This document shows, in pieces, positions 53,365 to 62,194 of a DNA stretch of 64,000 nucleotides. This stretch comes from Sphingorhabdus sp. 109 (GTDB lineage: Bacteria; Pseudomonadota; Alphaproteobacteria; Sphingomonadales; Sphingomonadaceae), in assembly GCF_902506555.1 (NCBI RefSeq), contig NZ_LR732707.1, positions 3,247,290 through 3,311,289 of the forward strand. Direction: 5' to 3'. Made by a program: the position numbers and the translations under genes. The notes under the pieces are model-generated. The model did not search any database, was not told the origin of the DNA, and was given only the letters and a program-made list of their open reading frames with translations. Position 1 is the first letter of the stretch; each line of letters starts with the position of its first letter.

Positions 53365-55503
53365 CTAGGCCGCGGCAATTTTGACCGGAATTGCGCTTTG
53401 CATCGCCTGTCCGGTGATTGGATCGATATCGGCATCGTCGACGATCAACCGGTTGGTCGAGCCGCCCTTGGTCATCACATCGTCCTTGCCAGCCTCGCTA
53501 TCGCCGAACGCATGGCTCATTGAGATAACGCCGGGCCGAATTTTTTCGTCGGCCCTGGCGAGCCCGAATATCGAGGCATTGGGAGAGCTTATTTCGATGA
53601 TCGCACCGTCTTCAATGCCGGCTGCGGCGAGATCGGCGGGATTGAAAAAGGCCGGGTTGGTTGGCATTTTTTCAACCAGCTTCGGAAAGGTGTGGCCATT
53701 GCTGTTATAGCGGTGTCTGGACCGGCGGGAGATGAGGCGGAAATCGAAGCCGCTCTCGACCGGATCATTGGCAGCATAATCGATCAGTTCGCTGGGCATG
53801 GCACCAGCAGCGAGATCGAATTTCTCCTGCGCGTCCGGATCGGCCGGACCAACGACGGGATGCAGGTCTTCATAGGTGATCGCCGCACCCTTGCGTTCCA
53901 GCGCCGCTGCATCGGCCCTGGCCTTGCTCGGTTTGAGCAGAGAGCCTTCGGAAATCAGGTCTAGGACGGTCGCCTTGTCCGGGCAGGTTTCCATCGAGAC
54001 CGGGCCGCCAGGGAAATTCATTTCGATGCCCATATGCTTGGCCAGCCACCAGAGCATTTCATATTCGTCCATCGTGTCGCCGGGCGGCGGCACCATCGCC
54101 TCGGTATAATGGCCATAGGCTTCTTCGGTGAAGGCATCCGACACATTGTTGATGTCTTCGCGTTCCAGACACATGCTCGGTGCCAGGATCATGTCGGCGC
54201 GTTTGGCGCTGGCCGACATCCACGGGTCAATCTGGATGAACAGTTCGCATTCGTCGAGCGCGCGGCGGACTTTCTGCTGGTCGGGAAAGGCGATTTCGGG
54301 ATTGCCGCCGATCGAGATCAGCGCCCTGACCTGACCTTCGCCTGGCGTCAGGATTTCGTCGGCCAGCACATTGCACGGCATCTCCTTGCCGAGATGACCG
54401 AGGCCCCTGATCCGTGATTTGGGGAAGCCCTCGCCAAAGGTCGGCATCTTCGGCGCGACCTGCGCCTTTCTCGGTCCGCCCATCAGCGGATTGAAGACCA
54501 TCGGCGCGGAAACCCGCTCGCCCTCCTGGTTGAAGCGGGCGCAGAGAATGTTGAGCGAAGCCACGAGATATTCGGTCAGCGTGCCATTGCCGGCCATTTC
54601 CGGACCGGTGCCGGTGACGACCCGGCCCTTGTTGGCACCGGCGAACATCCGGGCGGCGGCGACCAGTTGATCCTTCTCGACCCCGGCGCGCTTCGCGGCG
54701 ATATCCGGTGTCATATGTTTGACCGCCTCTTCCAGTTCTTCCACGCCGTCGACATGGGCGGCGACGAAATTCTGGTCGTAGAGCTTTTCTTCGAAAATCA
54801 CGTTGAGTATGCCGGCGAGCAGGGCAGGGTCTTCGCCCGGTTTCACCGGAAGATAAATGTCCGCCAGTTTGCCCATGTCGCTGACCCGCGGATCGGCGAC
54901 GATGACTTTCATGCCGCGCGCCTTTGCATCGCGCAGGCCACGTGATGGAGAGGATGTCGGCATGCCGCCGGAATAATGGGAGACGATCGGATTATTGCCG
55001 ACAAACATCGCGACATCGGATTCAGTGAAGGCGTTGCCGCCACCCATCCACATGCCATAGCGAGCGGTGGTGAAAACCTTGGCCGGCTGATCGACCGTAA
55101 CGCTGGTATACCAGTTGCGCGATCCGATACCCTGCGCAAAAGCATAAGAGGTGCCGAGCACGGCGCTGTTCTGAAAAGCATTGGTGCCGCAGTAGATCGC
55201 GATGCTGTGTGGTCCGTGCTCCTCGACCATTTTCTTCATTTGCTCACCGGCGAGCTTCAGCGCTTCGGCGGTCGATATGTCTTTGAAGCTGCCATCGGGC
55301 TGGCGGATCTTGCTGGTGATCATCCGGTCCGGAAGATTGTGCATATCAGGCAACTGGCGACCCTTGATGCAGGTGTAGCCGTGGAACAAATGGTCTTCTT
55401 TGTCGCCGCGGACGGATTTGACCTTATTGTCCTCCACCTCGACAATCATTGCGCAACTTGCGTGACAAAAACGACAAAAACTACGCTTGGTCTCGACAGC
55501 CAT
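53365..55503 (-). CDS. Molybdopterin-dependent oxidoreductase (DMSO reductase superfamily)
   Basis: A 712-residue member of the formate dehydrogenase / nitrate reductase superfamily. An N-terminal [4Fe-4S] site uses Cys10, Cys13, Cys17 and the Cys in GYTCIKGRQ, with the electron-channel Lys following. The bis-MGD regions include VGNNPIVSHYSGGMPTSSPS and VIVADPRVSDMGKLADIYLP. No Tat twin-arginine signal is visible, so it is probably cytoplasmic. It is the first gene of an operon with a Rieske oxygenase and an SDR, an uncommon combination. The substrate is unknown. Confidence 0.88.
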   Translation of the reverse strand: MAVETKRSFCRFCHASCAMIVEVEDNKVKSVRGDKEDHLFHGYTCIKGRQLPDMHNLPDRMITSKIRQPDGSFKDISTAEALKLAGEQMKKMVEEHGPHSIAIYCGTNAFQNSAVLGTSYAFAQGIGSRNWYTSVTVDQPAKVFTTARYGMWMGGGNAFTESDVAMFVGNNPIVSHYSGGMPTSSPSRGLRDAKARGMKVIVADPRVSDMGKLADIYLPVKPGEDPALLAGILNVIFEEKLYDQNFVAAHVDGVEELEEAVKHMTPDIAAKRAGVEKDQLVAAARMFAGANKGRVVTGTGPEMAGNGTLTEYLVASLNILCARFNQEGERVSAPMVFNPLMGGPRKAQVAPKMPTFGEGFPKSRIRGLGHLGKEMPCNVLADEILTPGEGQVRALISIGGNPEIAFPDQQKVRRALDECELFIQIDPWMSASAKRADMILAPSMCLEREDINNVSDAFTEEAYGHYTEAMVPPPGDTMDEYEMLWWLAKHMGIEMNFPGGPVSMETCPDKATVLDLISEGSLLKPSKARADAAALERKGAAITYEDLHPVVGPADPDAQEKFDLAAGAMPSELIDYAANDPVESGFDFRLISRRSRHRYNSNGHTFPKLVEKMPTNPAFFNPADLAAAGIEDGAIIEISSPNASIFGLARADEKIRPGVISMSHAFGDSEAGKDDVMTKGGSTNRLIVDDADIDPITGQAMQSAIPVKIAAA

Positions 55504-55631
55504 GAATCTCTCCTATTTCGGAGAAGTCTAGGCGCGGAAAAAGGCACAAGCGACTGACAAAAATGCTCGGAAAAATGCTTTCCTTTTCGCAGCAGAGTCA
55601 GATGGGTTCAGGCCGGAAACCGGGCTGACCG

Positions 55632-58334
55632 TCAGCCGCTGTTGCGCAATGCGGTGGCGATGGCGTTGAGAGACAGCTGGATGCCCTCCCCGATACGCGG
55701 ATCATCTTCGCCGGCGCGCAGCCGTTTCATCAGTTCGATCTGCAGATGGTTGAGCGGTTCGATATAGGGCAGCCGTAACTCGATGCTGTTGAACAGCGCG
55801 GGACTTTTTGCGAGCAGATGCGGCTGATCGGTGATTTCCAGCAATATGTCGCGCGTCTGGTACCAGCTTGACCGGATGCGGCCGAAGAAAGTCTGGCCCA
55901 TGTCCTGATCCTCGACCAGGCCGGCATAGCGGGCGGCAATACCCATGTCGGACTTGGCCAGCACCATCTCCATATTGGAGAGCGATGCCTGAAAAAAGGG
56001 CCAGCTCTGCGCCATATCCTTCAGTTTCGCCTTGTCGTCAAAGGCTTGAAGCGCCTGTCCGACACCATACCAGCCGGGCAGCATCACCCGGGCCTGAGCC
56101 CAGCTGAACACCCAGGGAATGGCGCGCAGATCTTCGATCTTGTCGCTCTTCGTACGGCTGGCCGGGCGCGAACCGATCTTCAGTTTGGCGATTTCCGTCA
56201 GCGGCGTCATCTGCCGGAAGAAAGTCCGGAAGCTGTCGTCACCATAGACCAGATCGCGATATTCGGTGAACGCGACTTGCGAGATTTCGTCCATGGCCGC
56301 GGCATGATCGGCCTGTACCTTATCGTCGGTCCGGTCGGGCTCGAGCGAATTGATCAGCACGGCGGAGGTCATCGCTTCAAGATTGGCTTCCGCGACATCG
56401 GTCGTACCATATTTGGCGGCGATCACTTCGCCCTGCTCGGTGATCCGAATACGGCCGGCGACAGTGCCCTTGGGCTGGGCCTTGATCGCGCCGAAGGCGG
56501 ATCCGCCACCACGGCCCACGGCACCGCCGCGCCCATGGAATAGCTGCATTTTTATGCCCGCATCGGCGAAAATCGGGGTTAAAGCATCGCTCGCCTTGAA
56601 CAGGCTCCAGGTCGAGGTCAGATACCCACCATCCTTGTTGCTGTCCGAATAGCCGATCATCACTTCCTGATGACCGCGGCCCTTTGCCAGAGCGTGCATT
56701 TCGGGAAGCGCGAAGAAATCGCTCATCACCTGCGGTGCATTTTCCAGATCGGCGACGGTTTCGAATAGCGGCACCGCCATGACCGGGCAGGACGGTGAAT
56801 CACTGTCTTCGGTGGGTGCGTGATAGAGGCCGGTTTCCATCAACAGGACATAGACTTCCAATATATCGGAAACGCTCTCGCCGTTGCTGATATTATAATT
56901 GGTGATCACCTCGGGGCCATATTTCCGGTGCGCTTCGGCAGCCGCGCGGATGATTGATAATTCCTTCCGGGTCTCGTCGCTGTAGGTTATCCACGGGCTC
57001 GCAAGGGGACGGTTATTGGCCAGTTCAGCGCGCAGCCGCTTGACCCGCGCCGCTTCGTCCAGCGCCAGATAGTCATCTTCGACACCCGCCTGTTTCAGCA
57101 ATTCGGCGACCACGCGTTCGTGAACCTTGCTGTTCTGGCGCATATCGAGGGTGGCGAGGTGGAAGCCGAACAGCTCGACCGTCCGGATCAGGCGGCCCAA
57201 CGCTCCGGATGTCGCGAAGACGCCCTTGCCGGCCGATTTCAGGCCTTGCGCCAGAATGACCAGTTCCTCGCGCAATTGCTGCGGATTGTCATAGGCCTCG
57301 GCGGTAATTGTCGACGCGCGCCCCGGAACATGTCCGCACAACTTGAGGTGGGTCGCTGACAATTTGGCATAGATACCGGACAAGGCGCGGCGATAGGGCT
57401 CGTCCTTGCGGCTGAGCGAGTCATCACCACTGGCCTCGGCCAGTTCCAGCACCGCTTCGGGCACTTCGGCCAGTTCGGTGGAGATCGACAGTTCTGCACC
57501 CAATGTGTGCACGCACATCAGATAATAGCCGATGACGGTTTCGGCAGCCCGCGACAAGGCTTCCTCCATCGCGCCTGCGTCGACAAAGGGATTGCCGTCC
57601 CGGTCGCCGCCGATCCAGCTGTTGAGCTTCAGGAAACTTGGCAGCCGCGCGCCCAATGTCCGCTCCCATTTGGCATAGAGCCGGGGAAGGACGGGCAGGA
57701 ACACGTCTTTCATATAGCTTTGCGAAATCTGCACTTCATCGGTGACAAACAGCCGCTCGCGGCGCAGCGGACGGGTTTGCCAGAGCAGGGCGATCTGGCG
57801 CAGGATCGCCGCGTCGAGCATATCGCCTTGCGGGGTTTCTTCCTCTCCCTCGTCCTTCATCAGCAGCAGTTCGGCAATACGGGATTTATGGTCGATGATG
57901 CTCTTGCGCCGCACCTCGGTCGGGTGGGCGGTGAGCACCGGCGCGATTAATGCGTCCTGGAGCAGTTGCAGGATCGCGTCCCGATCTACCCCCTCGCTGG
58001 CGAGCAGTTCGATCGCCTCGACCACCGTGGCGCCTTTCTCCGCTGCGACGCCCTGCCGGTCCTCGGCCAGATTGGCGAGCAGGGAAAACAGCATGAAACC
58101 ACGGACAAAGGCGAGCGTCTCGTCGAGTGACAGCGCATCAAGACCGGGATCAATCGCATCCGCATCGGCGAGACCGCGATGGCGATCGACGCTGGTCGAA
58201 CGAATATATTCGGTGCGCCGGTAAAGGTCTTCCCCGCCATAGGAACGAATGACGTCGCCCAGCAATTTGCCGAGATATTTGATGTCTGGATTTTGGCGGA
58301 CGGTCAGGGATTCTGTCATATTGATATGCTGCAC
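55632..58334 (-). CDS. ppc: Phosphoenolpyruvate carboxylase
   Basis: A 900-residue PEPC that makes oxaloacetate from PEP and bicarbonate, replenishing the TCA cycle. VLTAHPTEVRRKS carries the catalytic His near residue 137. The glycine-rich loop LFHGRGGAVGRGGG is complete, and the C-terminus ends in SLNAIATALRNSG, the standard aspartate-binding end. Length and motifs indicate a functional, probably allosteric, enzyme. Neighbouring genes are unrelated. The 128 bp upstream of it contain no gene. Confidence 0.96.
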   Translation of the reverse strand: MQHINMTESLTVRQNPDIKYLGKLLGDVIRSYGGEDLYRRTEYIRSTSVDRHRGLADADAIDPGLDALSLDETLAFVRGFMLFSLLANLAEDRQGVAAEKGATVVEAIELLASEGVDRDAILQLLQDALIAPVLTAHPTEVRRKSIIDHKSRIAELLLMKDEGEEETPQGDMLDAAILRQIALLWQTRPLRRERLFVTDEVQISQSYMKDVFLPVLPRLYAKWERTLGARLPSFLKLNSWIGGDRDGNPFVDAGAMEEALSRAAETVIGYYLMCVHTLGAELSISTELAEVPEAVLELAEASGDDSLSRKDEPYRRALSGIYAKLSATHLKLCGHVPGRASTITAEAYDNPQQLREELVILAQGLKSAGKGVFATSGALGRLIRTVELFGFHLATLDMRQNSKVHERVVAELLKQAGVEDDYLALDEAARVKRLRAELANNRPLASPWITYSDETRKELSIIRAAAEAHRKYGPEVITNYNISNGESVSDILEVYVLLMETGLYHAPTEDSDSPSCPVMAVPLFETVADLENAPQVMSDFFALPEMHALAKGRGHQEVMIGYSDSNKDGGYLTSTWSLFKASDALTPIFADAGIKMQLFHGRGGAVGRGGGSAFGAIKAQPKGTVAGRIRITEQGEVIAAKYGTTDVAEANLEAMTSAVLINSLEPDRTDDKVQADHAAAMDEISQVAFTEYRDLVYGDDSFRTFFRQMTPLTEIAKLKIGSRPASRTKSDKIEDLRAIPWVFSWAQARVMLPGWYGVGQALQAFDDKAKLKDMAQSWPFFQASLSNMEMVLAKSDMGIAARYAGLVEDQDMGQTFFGRIRSSWYQTRDILLEITDQPHLLAKSPALFNSIELRLPYIEPLNHLQIELMKRLRAGEDDPRIGEGIQLSLNAIATALRNSG

Positions 58335-58428
58335 TGCACCGCCAGCAGGGTCAAGAAATACTGCGTGGTTGCGAGATTAAATTCTGGTGTTATATTGGGG
58401 TAATACACATCGGGAAAATGAGGGCGAG

Positions 58429-59145
58429 ATGTCAGTCAAATCGCAAAGGGGGCCTGTGGCCGAAATGCCGGTGAGGCGATTTGATCCGGTGGCACTGGTC
58501 GACCTGGTCATAATTCTGGCGGTTCTGGTCGGGGTCAAACAGTCTGTTCTGTCCTTCAGCTATCTCTATGCCGGTCCTGCATCCACATTTTCGGCGATGC
58601 TGGTCGCGACCCTTTTGCTGCGGCGCCGAGGCTTGGGCTGGAAGGATCTGGGACTGCGCTGGCCCGAAAACTGGTGGAAAACTGTTGGACTGACGCTATT
58701 TTCAATGGCCCTGTTCATCGCGGCTACACAGCTGATGCAGCTTTTCGCCGACGCATTTTTCGAAGATGTCGGCACCAGTGGCCGGTTTGACCATATCGAG
58801 GGCAATCTGGCGGCTTATATCGGGATCATGCTGCTGGTCTGGACCCACGGATCCTTTTTCGAGGAGCTGTTGTTTCGCGCCTTTGTCATCGACCGGACCA
58901 GCAAAGCCTTCGGCGGAAGCGGGAAGGCAGAGATCGGAGCGGCCCTGTTTTCCTCGATTTTCTTCGGCTACCGGCACTATTATTATCAGGGTATGCATGG
59001 TGCCCTGATCACCGGAGCCGGGGGGTTTGCCTTTGCAATGCTTTATCTCTGGTTCGGCCGCAAGAATATCATGCCGCTGATTTTTGCGCACGGCATATTC
59101 AACAGTCTGGGACAGACGTTTCGTTTTCTCGGAATCCGCGACTGA
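58429..59145 (+). CDS. CPBP family intramembrane glutamic metalloprotease-like protein
   Basis: A 238-residue protein with six to eight membrane segments and the CPBP/Abi motifs: EELLFRAFVIDR (E-E-x3-R), FFGYRHYYYQG (F-x3-H) and FAHGIFNSLGQT (H-x3-N). These match the Rce1-type protease site. Bacterial members are linked to prenyl-protein-like processing, bacteriocin immunity or signalling; the target here is unknown. The start is ATG 58429 with GAGGGCGAG before it. It is followed 117 bp later by a response regulator gene on the same strand. Confidence 0.88.
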   Translation: MSVKSQRGPVAEMPVRRFDPVALVDLVIILAVLVGVKQSVLSFSYLYAGPASTFSAMLVATLLLRRRGLGWKDLGLRWPENWWKTVGLTLFSMALFIAATQLMQLFADAFFEDVGTSGRFDHIEGNLAAYIGIMLLVWTHGSFFEELLFRAFVIDRTSKAFGGSGKAEIGAALFSSIFFGYRHYYYQGMHGALITGAGGFAFAMLYLWFGRKNIMPLIFAHGIFNSLGQTFRFLGIRD

Positions 59146-59262
59146 GCAAATTTGCCTGACCTCCACAGGGCGCTGGAGGATATGGTACGGCTGCCGCCCG
59201 CGGGAGGCCGGGCAATTCATTAACGAGTTCCTGCTAACGCGCCTGATCAAGGAGATTTTTCC

Positions 59263-59673
59263 ATGGCAAGAATTATTTATGCCGAAGACGATGAAATGGT
59301 TGCCGAGATCGTCCGTGATACGCTGATAGATGCAGGGCATGCCATTGGCGTGATCGGTGACGGCCTGACGGCACTGAAAGTAGCCAAGGCGAAAAACCCC
59401 GATCTGATCATATTGGATTGCAGCATGCCGGGAATGGGCGGGGTTGAAGTGGTTCGCCGCATTCGCAACCATCATGAACTATTCGCGACGCCGGTATTGA
59501 TGTTGACCGGAAGGTCGTCTGCGGCCGATGAACGGATCGCGCGGGAAGCCGGCGCCACAGATTATCTGAAAAAGCCCTTTGACCCCGACGAGCTTGTGGT
59601 GACTGTCGAAACGATGCTGGACAATGTCGAGAAACGCAAAGCCACGCAAAAACTGCCGATGCGCTACGTCTGA
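59263..59673 (+). CDS. Single-domain response regulator (CheY-like)
   Basis: A 136-residue receiver-domain protein. The acidic pair is Asp9/Asp10 in YAEDDEMVAE, the phosphorylation site is Asp52 in LIILDCSMPGMGG, the conserved Thr is in LMLTGRSSAADE, and the Lys lies in YLKKPFDPDE. There is no output domain, so it works by protein contact, as CheY or DivK does. A basic C-terminal tail is extra. No histidine kinase gene is adjacent; the Hpt protein at 14.2 kb is the only other phosphorelay part in the window. Confidence 0.9.
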   Translation: MARIIYAEDDEMVAEIVRDTLIDAGHAIGVIGDGLTALKVAKAKNPDLIILDCSMPGMGGVEVVRRIRNHHELFATPVLMLTGRSSAADERIAREAGATDYLKKPFDPDELVVTVETMLDNVEKRKATQKLPMRYV

Positions 59674-59699
59674 TTCCCGATCACCGGATTTGGAATGAC

Positions 59700-60266
59700 T
59701 TAGCTTTCCAGCTCGATATCCCAATATAGCCAGTCATGCCAGGTGTCGTGGAGAAAATTTGGCGGGAAGGCCCGGCCATGTTCCTGCAAATGCCAGCTGG
59801 TCGGCTTGATCGGTTGATTGGCGAGCTGCATATGCGCTTCCTTGGGTGTCCGGCCGCCTTTCTTGAGATTGCAGGGCAGGCAGGCGGTGGTCACATTTTC
59901 CCAAGTCGTGCGGCCTTTCTGGCGGCGCGGGATGACATGGTCAAAGGTCAGATTGTCGGGTGATCCGCAATATTGGCATTCGAACTTGTCGCGCAGGAAC
60001 AGGTTGAAACGCGTGAAGGCTGGATATTCGGACGGCTTGATATATTTCTTCAGGGCAATCACCGACGGGATTTTCATGTCGAGATTGGGGCTGTGTACTT
60101 CGCGCTCATAGCTGGAAACGATGTCGACGCGGTCGAGAAACACCGCCTTGATTGCTGTTTGCCAGGACCACAGGCTGAGCGGATAATAGGACAGCGGCGT
60201 ATAGTCTGCATTAAGGACAAGCGAGGGGCAGCTTTCCGGATGCCTCAGCAGGTCGGGGTGGTACAT
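59700..60266 (-). CDS. HNH endonuclease family protein
   Basis: A 188-residue HNH protein. The metal site lies in FECQYCGSPDNLTFDHVIPR and TTACLPCNLKKGGRTP, giving two C-x2-C pairs with the catalytic D-H in between. The N-terminal 70 residues (LVLNADYTPLSYYPLSLWSW onwards) are the conserved region of a widespread chromosomal HNH family whose function is not defined; it is not obviously a homing or restriction nuclease. It is divergent from gluQ by 87 bp. Confidence 0.88.
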   Translation of the reverse strand: MYHPDLLRHPESCPSLVLNADYTPLSYYPLSLWSWQTAIKAVFLDRVDIVSSYEREVHSPNLDMKIPSVIALKKYIKPSEYPAFTRFNLFLRDKFECQYCGSPDNLTFDHVIPRRQKGRTTWENVTTACLPCNLKKGGRTPKEAHMQLANQPIKPTSWHLQEHGRAFPPNFLHDTWHDWLYWDIELES

Positions 60267-60353
60267 GCGTGTCTGTCTCCCTTGTCCTTTACTGTCTGCT
60301 CTTTATGCCTAAGAACGTGACATGACTATTACACAGAGAACATTATCCGGCTC

Positions 60354-61244
60354 ATGACGTCAAGTGGGCAATTGAATCGACATATTGTGGTGCGTTTTGC
60401 CCCCAGTCCCAACGGGTTGTTGCATTTGGGTCACGCCTATGCAGCGATGGTGGCGCATGATTTCGCCCGAAAGCGCGCGGGCCGGTTCCTGCTGCGGATC
60501 GAGGATATCGACAGCGGCCGCAGCCGTTCGGAATTTGTCGAGGCGATAGAGAATGACCTGCGCTGGCTAGGCCTGGACTGGGACGGGGATGTGATTTTCC
60601 AGTCCGAACGGCTTGCCAGCTATGCGGCCGCAGCCGACCGGCTGAAGGCGATGGGATTGTTATATCCCTGCTTCTGCACCCGGTCGGATATGCGGCAATT
60701 ATGGGAACAAGGGGGGCGGCCTGAAGGGCCTGATGGTCCGGTTTATGCGGGAACATGCCGTCATCTGGACCCGCAAGTGGCAAGCAAGCGAGCGGCTCAG
60801 GAGCCGCATAGCTGGCGACTTGACGTCGCAAAGGCCGCGGCGATCACCGGCCCGTTGCGCTGGATCGACGAGCGGCAAGGCGAGCGCTTGACCCAACCCG
60901 AGCGACTTGGCGACGTTATTCTGCTGCCCAAGGATATGCCGGTTGCCTACCATCTCGCTGTAACGCTCGATGATGCCCGGGACGGGATCAGCCATGTCGT
61001 GCGCGGCGAAGACCTGTTCGCCGCTACCGACATCCACCGCCTGCTGCAGGCATTGCTGGCCTTGCCCACCCCTATCTATTTTCACCATCGGCTGCTGCTC
61101 GATGACAAGGGGGAAAAGCTGTCGAAAAGCCGCGGTTCTGCCTCTTTGTCCGTATTGCGGGCCGCTGGTGAAGACGGCTATCGACTGGTACAGAATCTCA
61201 GGGCGGGAATCTTCCCTGTTGGAATATCCCTCTCGCAGGCTTAA
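60354..61244 (+). CDS. gluQ: Glutamyl-Q tRNA(Asp) synthetase
   Basis: A 296-residue truncated glutamyl-tRNA-synthetase paralogue that attaches glutamate to the queuosine base of tRNA(Asp). VVRFAPSPNGLLHLGHAYAA holds the HIGH-type signature, FLLRIEDIDSGRSRSEFVEA the substrate contacts, and DDKGEKLSKSRGSASL the KMSKS loop. It lacks the C-terminal anticodon-binding domain, as GluQ does. A zinc-binding cysteine set is visible in LLYPCFCTRSDM and AGTCRHLD. Together with queA and tgt in this window it implies queuosine is used. Confidence 0.93.
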   Translation: MTSSGQLNRHIVVRFAPSPNGLLHLGHAYAAMVAHDFARKRAGRFLLRIEDIDSGRSRSEFVEAIENDLRWLGLDWDGDVIFQSERLASYAAAADRLKAMGLLYPCFCTRSDMRQLWEQGGRPEGPDGPVYAGTCRHLDPQVASKRAAQEPHSWRLDVAKAAAITGPLRWIDERQGERLTQPERLGDVILLPKDMPVAYHLAVTLDDARDGISHVVRGEDLFAATDIHRLLQALLALPTPIYFHHRLLLDDKGEKLSKSRGSASLSVLRAAGEDGYRLVQNLRAGIFPVGISLSQA

Positions 61245-61253
61245 GGTGAAATT

Positions 61254-61484
61254 ATGAGCTATATTTTGATATTGATGATCATCGCAGCGGCTGGCGCTGT
61301 TGTTTATGCACTTGTGCGCGGGCTGATCGCCTTCGCCAATATGGAGCCAGGCGATGTAGATGCCGAAGGCATTACCGCTTCGCACAAGAAGCAGAATGAA
61401 ATGATGTTTGCGCGCGTCAAATATCAGGCGATCGCGATCATTCTGGTGGTGATATTGCTGGCAGTGGCGGGTGGCCAGAGCTAG
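61254..61484 (+). CDS. HIG1 domain / twin transmembrane protein
   Basis: A 76-residue protein with two hydrophobic segments at residues 3-28 and 56-72. The connecting region SHKKQNEMMFARVKYQAIAI resembles the HIG1 domain of mitochondrial respiratory supercomplex factors (Rcf1) and their alphaproteobacterial relatives. A role near cytochrome oxidase is possible, but no oxidase gene is present. It starts nine bases after gluQ and ends 13 bases before the adenosyltransferase gene, so the three may form one transcript. Confidence 0.75.
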   Translation: MSYILILMIIAAAGAVVYALVRGLIAFANMEPGDVDAEGITASHKKQNEMMFARVKYQAIAIILVVILLAVAGGQS

Positions 61485-61496
61485 GCCGCTTCCCCG

Positions 61497-62075
61497 ATGG
61501 TAAAGCTAAACAAAATCTATACGCGCACCGGTGATGACGGGACGACCGGTCTGGTCGACGGATCGCGCATTGCCAAAAATGATCAGCGAATGGCGGCGAT
61601 TGGCGATGTGGACGAATTGAACAGTGTGCTCGGTGTGGCGATTTGCGAAATCGCCGATGACACGCTGGTCCAGACCTTGCGCGTTATCCAGAACGACCTG
61701 TTCGATCTGGGTGCGGACCTGGCAACGCCGGCCGCTGAAGGCGATGATTTTACGCCGTCGGAAATGGTTCTGAGAGTGGTCCCTTCACAAGTGGAGCGGC
61801 TGGAAAAAGCCATTGATGCCGCCACGGCCGAGTTAGACCCGCTGACCAGCTTCATCTTGCCCGGCGGAACGAAAGCCGCCGCAGCCATCCATCTGGTGCG
61901 CGCCGTGGCCCGGCGGACCGAGCGGACCTGTGTTGCCGCGGGCAGGGCGACGTCGATCAACCCGCAGGCGCTGGCCTATATCAATCGTCTTTCGGACTAT
62001 ATGTTCGTAGTCGGACGCGCGCTGAACCGGGGTGGCAAGGACGACATTCTATGGGTTCCGGGGGCCTCGCGTTAG
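61497..62075 (+). CDS. ATP:cob(I)alamin adenosyltransferase, PduO type
   Basis: A 192-residue enzyme that transfers the adenosyl group of ATP to cobalamin. KIYTRTGDDGTTGLVDGSRI is the ATP-binding start, and AVARRTERTC and INRLSDYMFVVGRALNRGG are the other conserved segments. It gives coenzyme B12 for mutases or reductases not seen in this window. The start is ATG with a poor ribosome site, so coupling to the HIG1 gene is likely. Confidence 0.93.
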   Translation: MVKLNKIYTRTGDDGTTGLVDGSRIAKNDQRMAAIGDVDELNSVLGVAICEIADDTLVQTLRVIQNDLFDLGADLATPAAEGDDFTPSEMVLRVVPSQVERLEKAIDAATAELDPLTSFILPGGTKAAAAIHLVRAVARRTERTCVAAGRATSINPQALAYINRLSDYMFVVGRALNRGGKDDILWVPGASR

Positions 62076-62194
62076 GACGCTAAAGTGCCCTGCAACGCAG
62101 ATATATGCAACCAGTCGGAGTGTATATGCGTAGTTGACCTAATCATTGTTCGCGCTATGTTCCGAAGACAATAAGAGCCGCTACCGGAGTAGGA

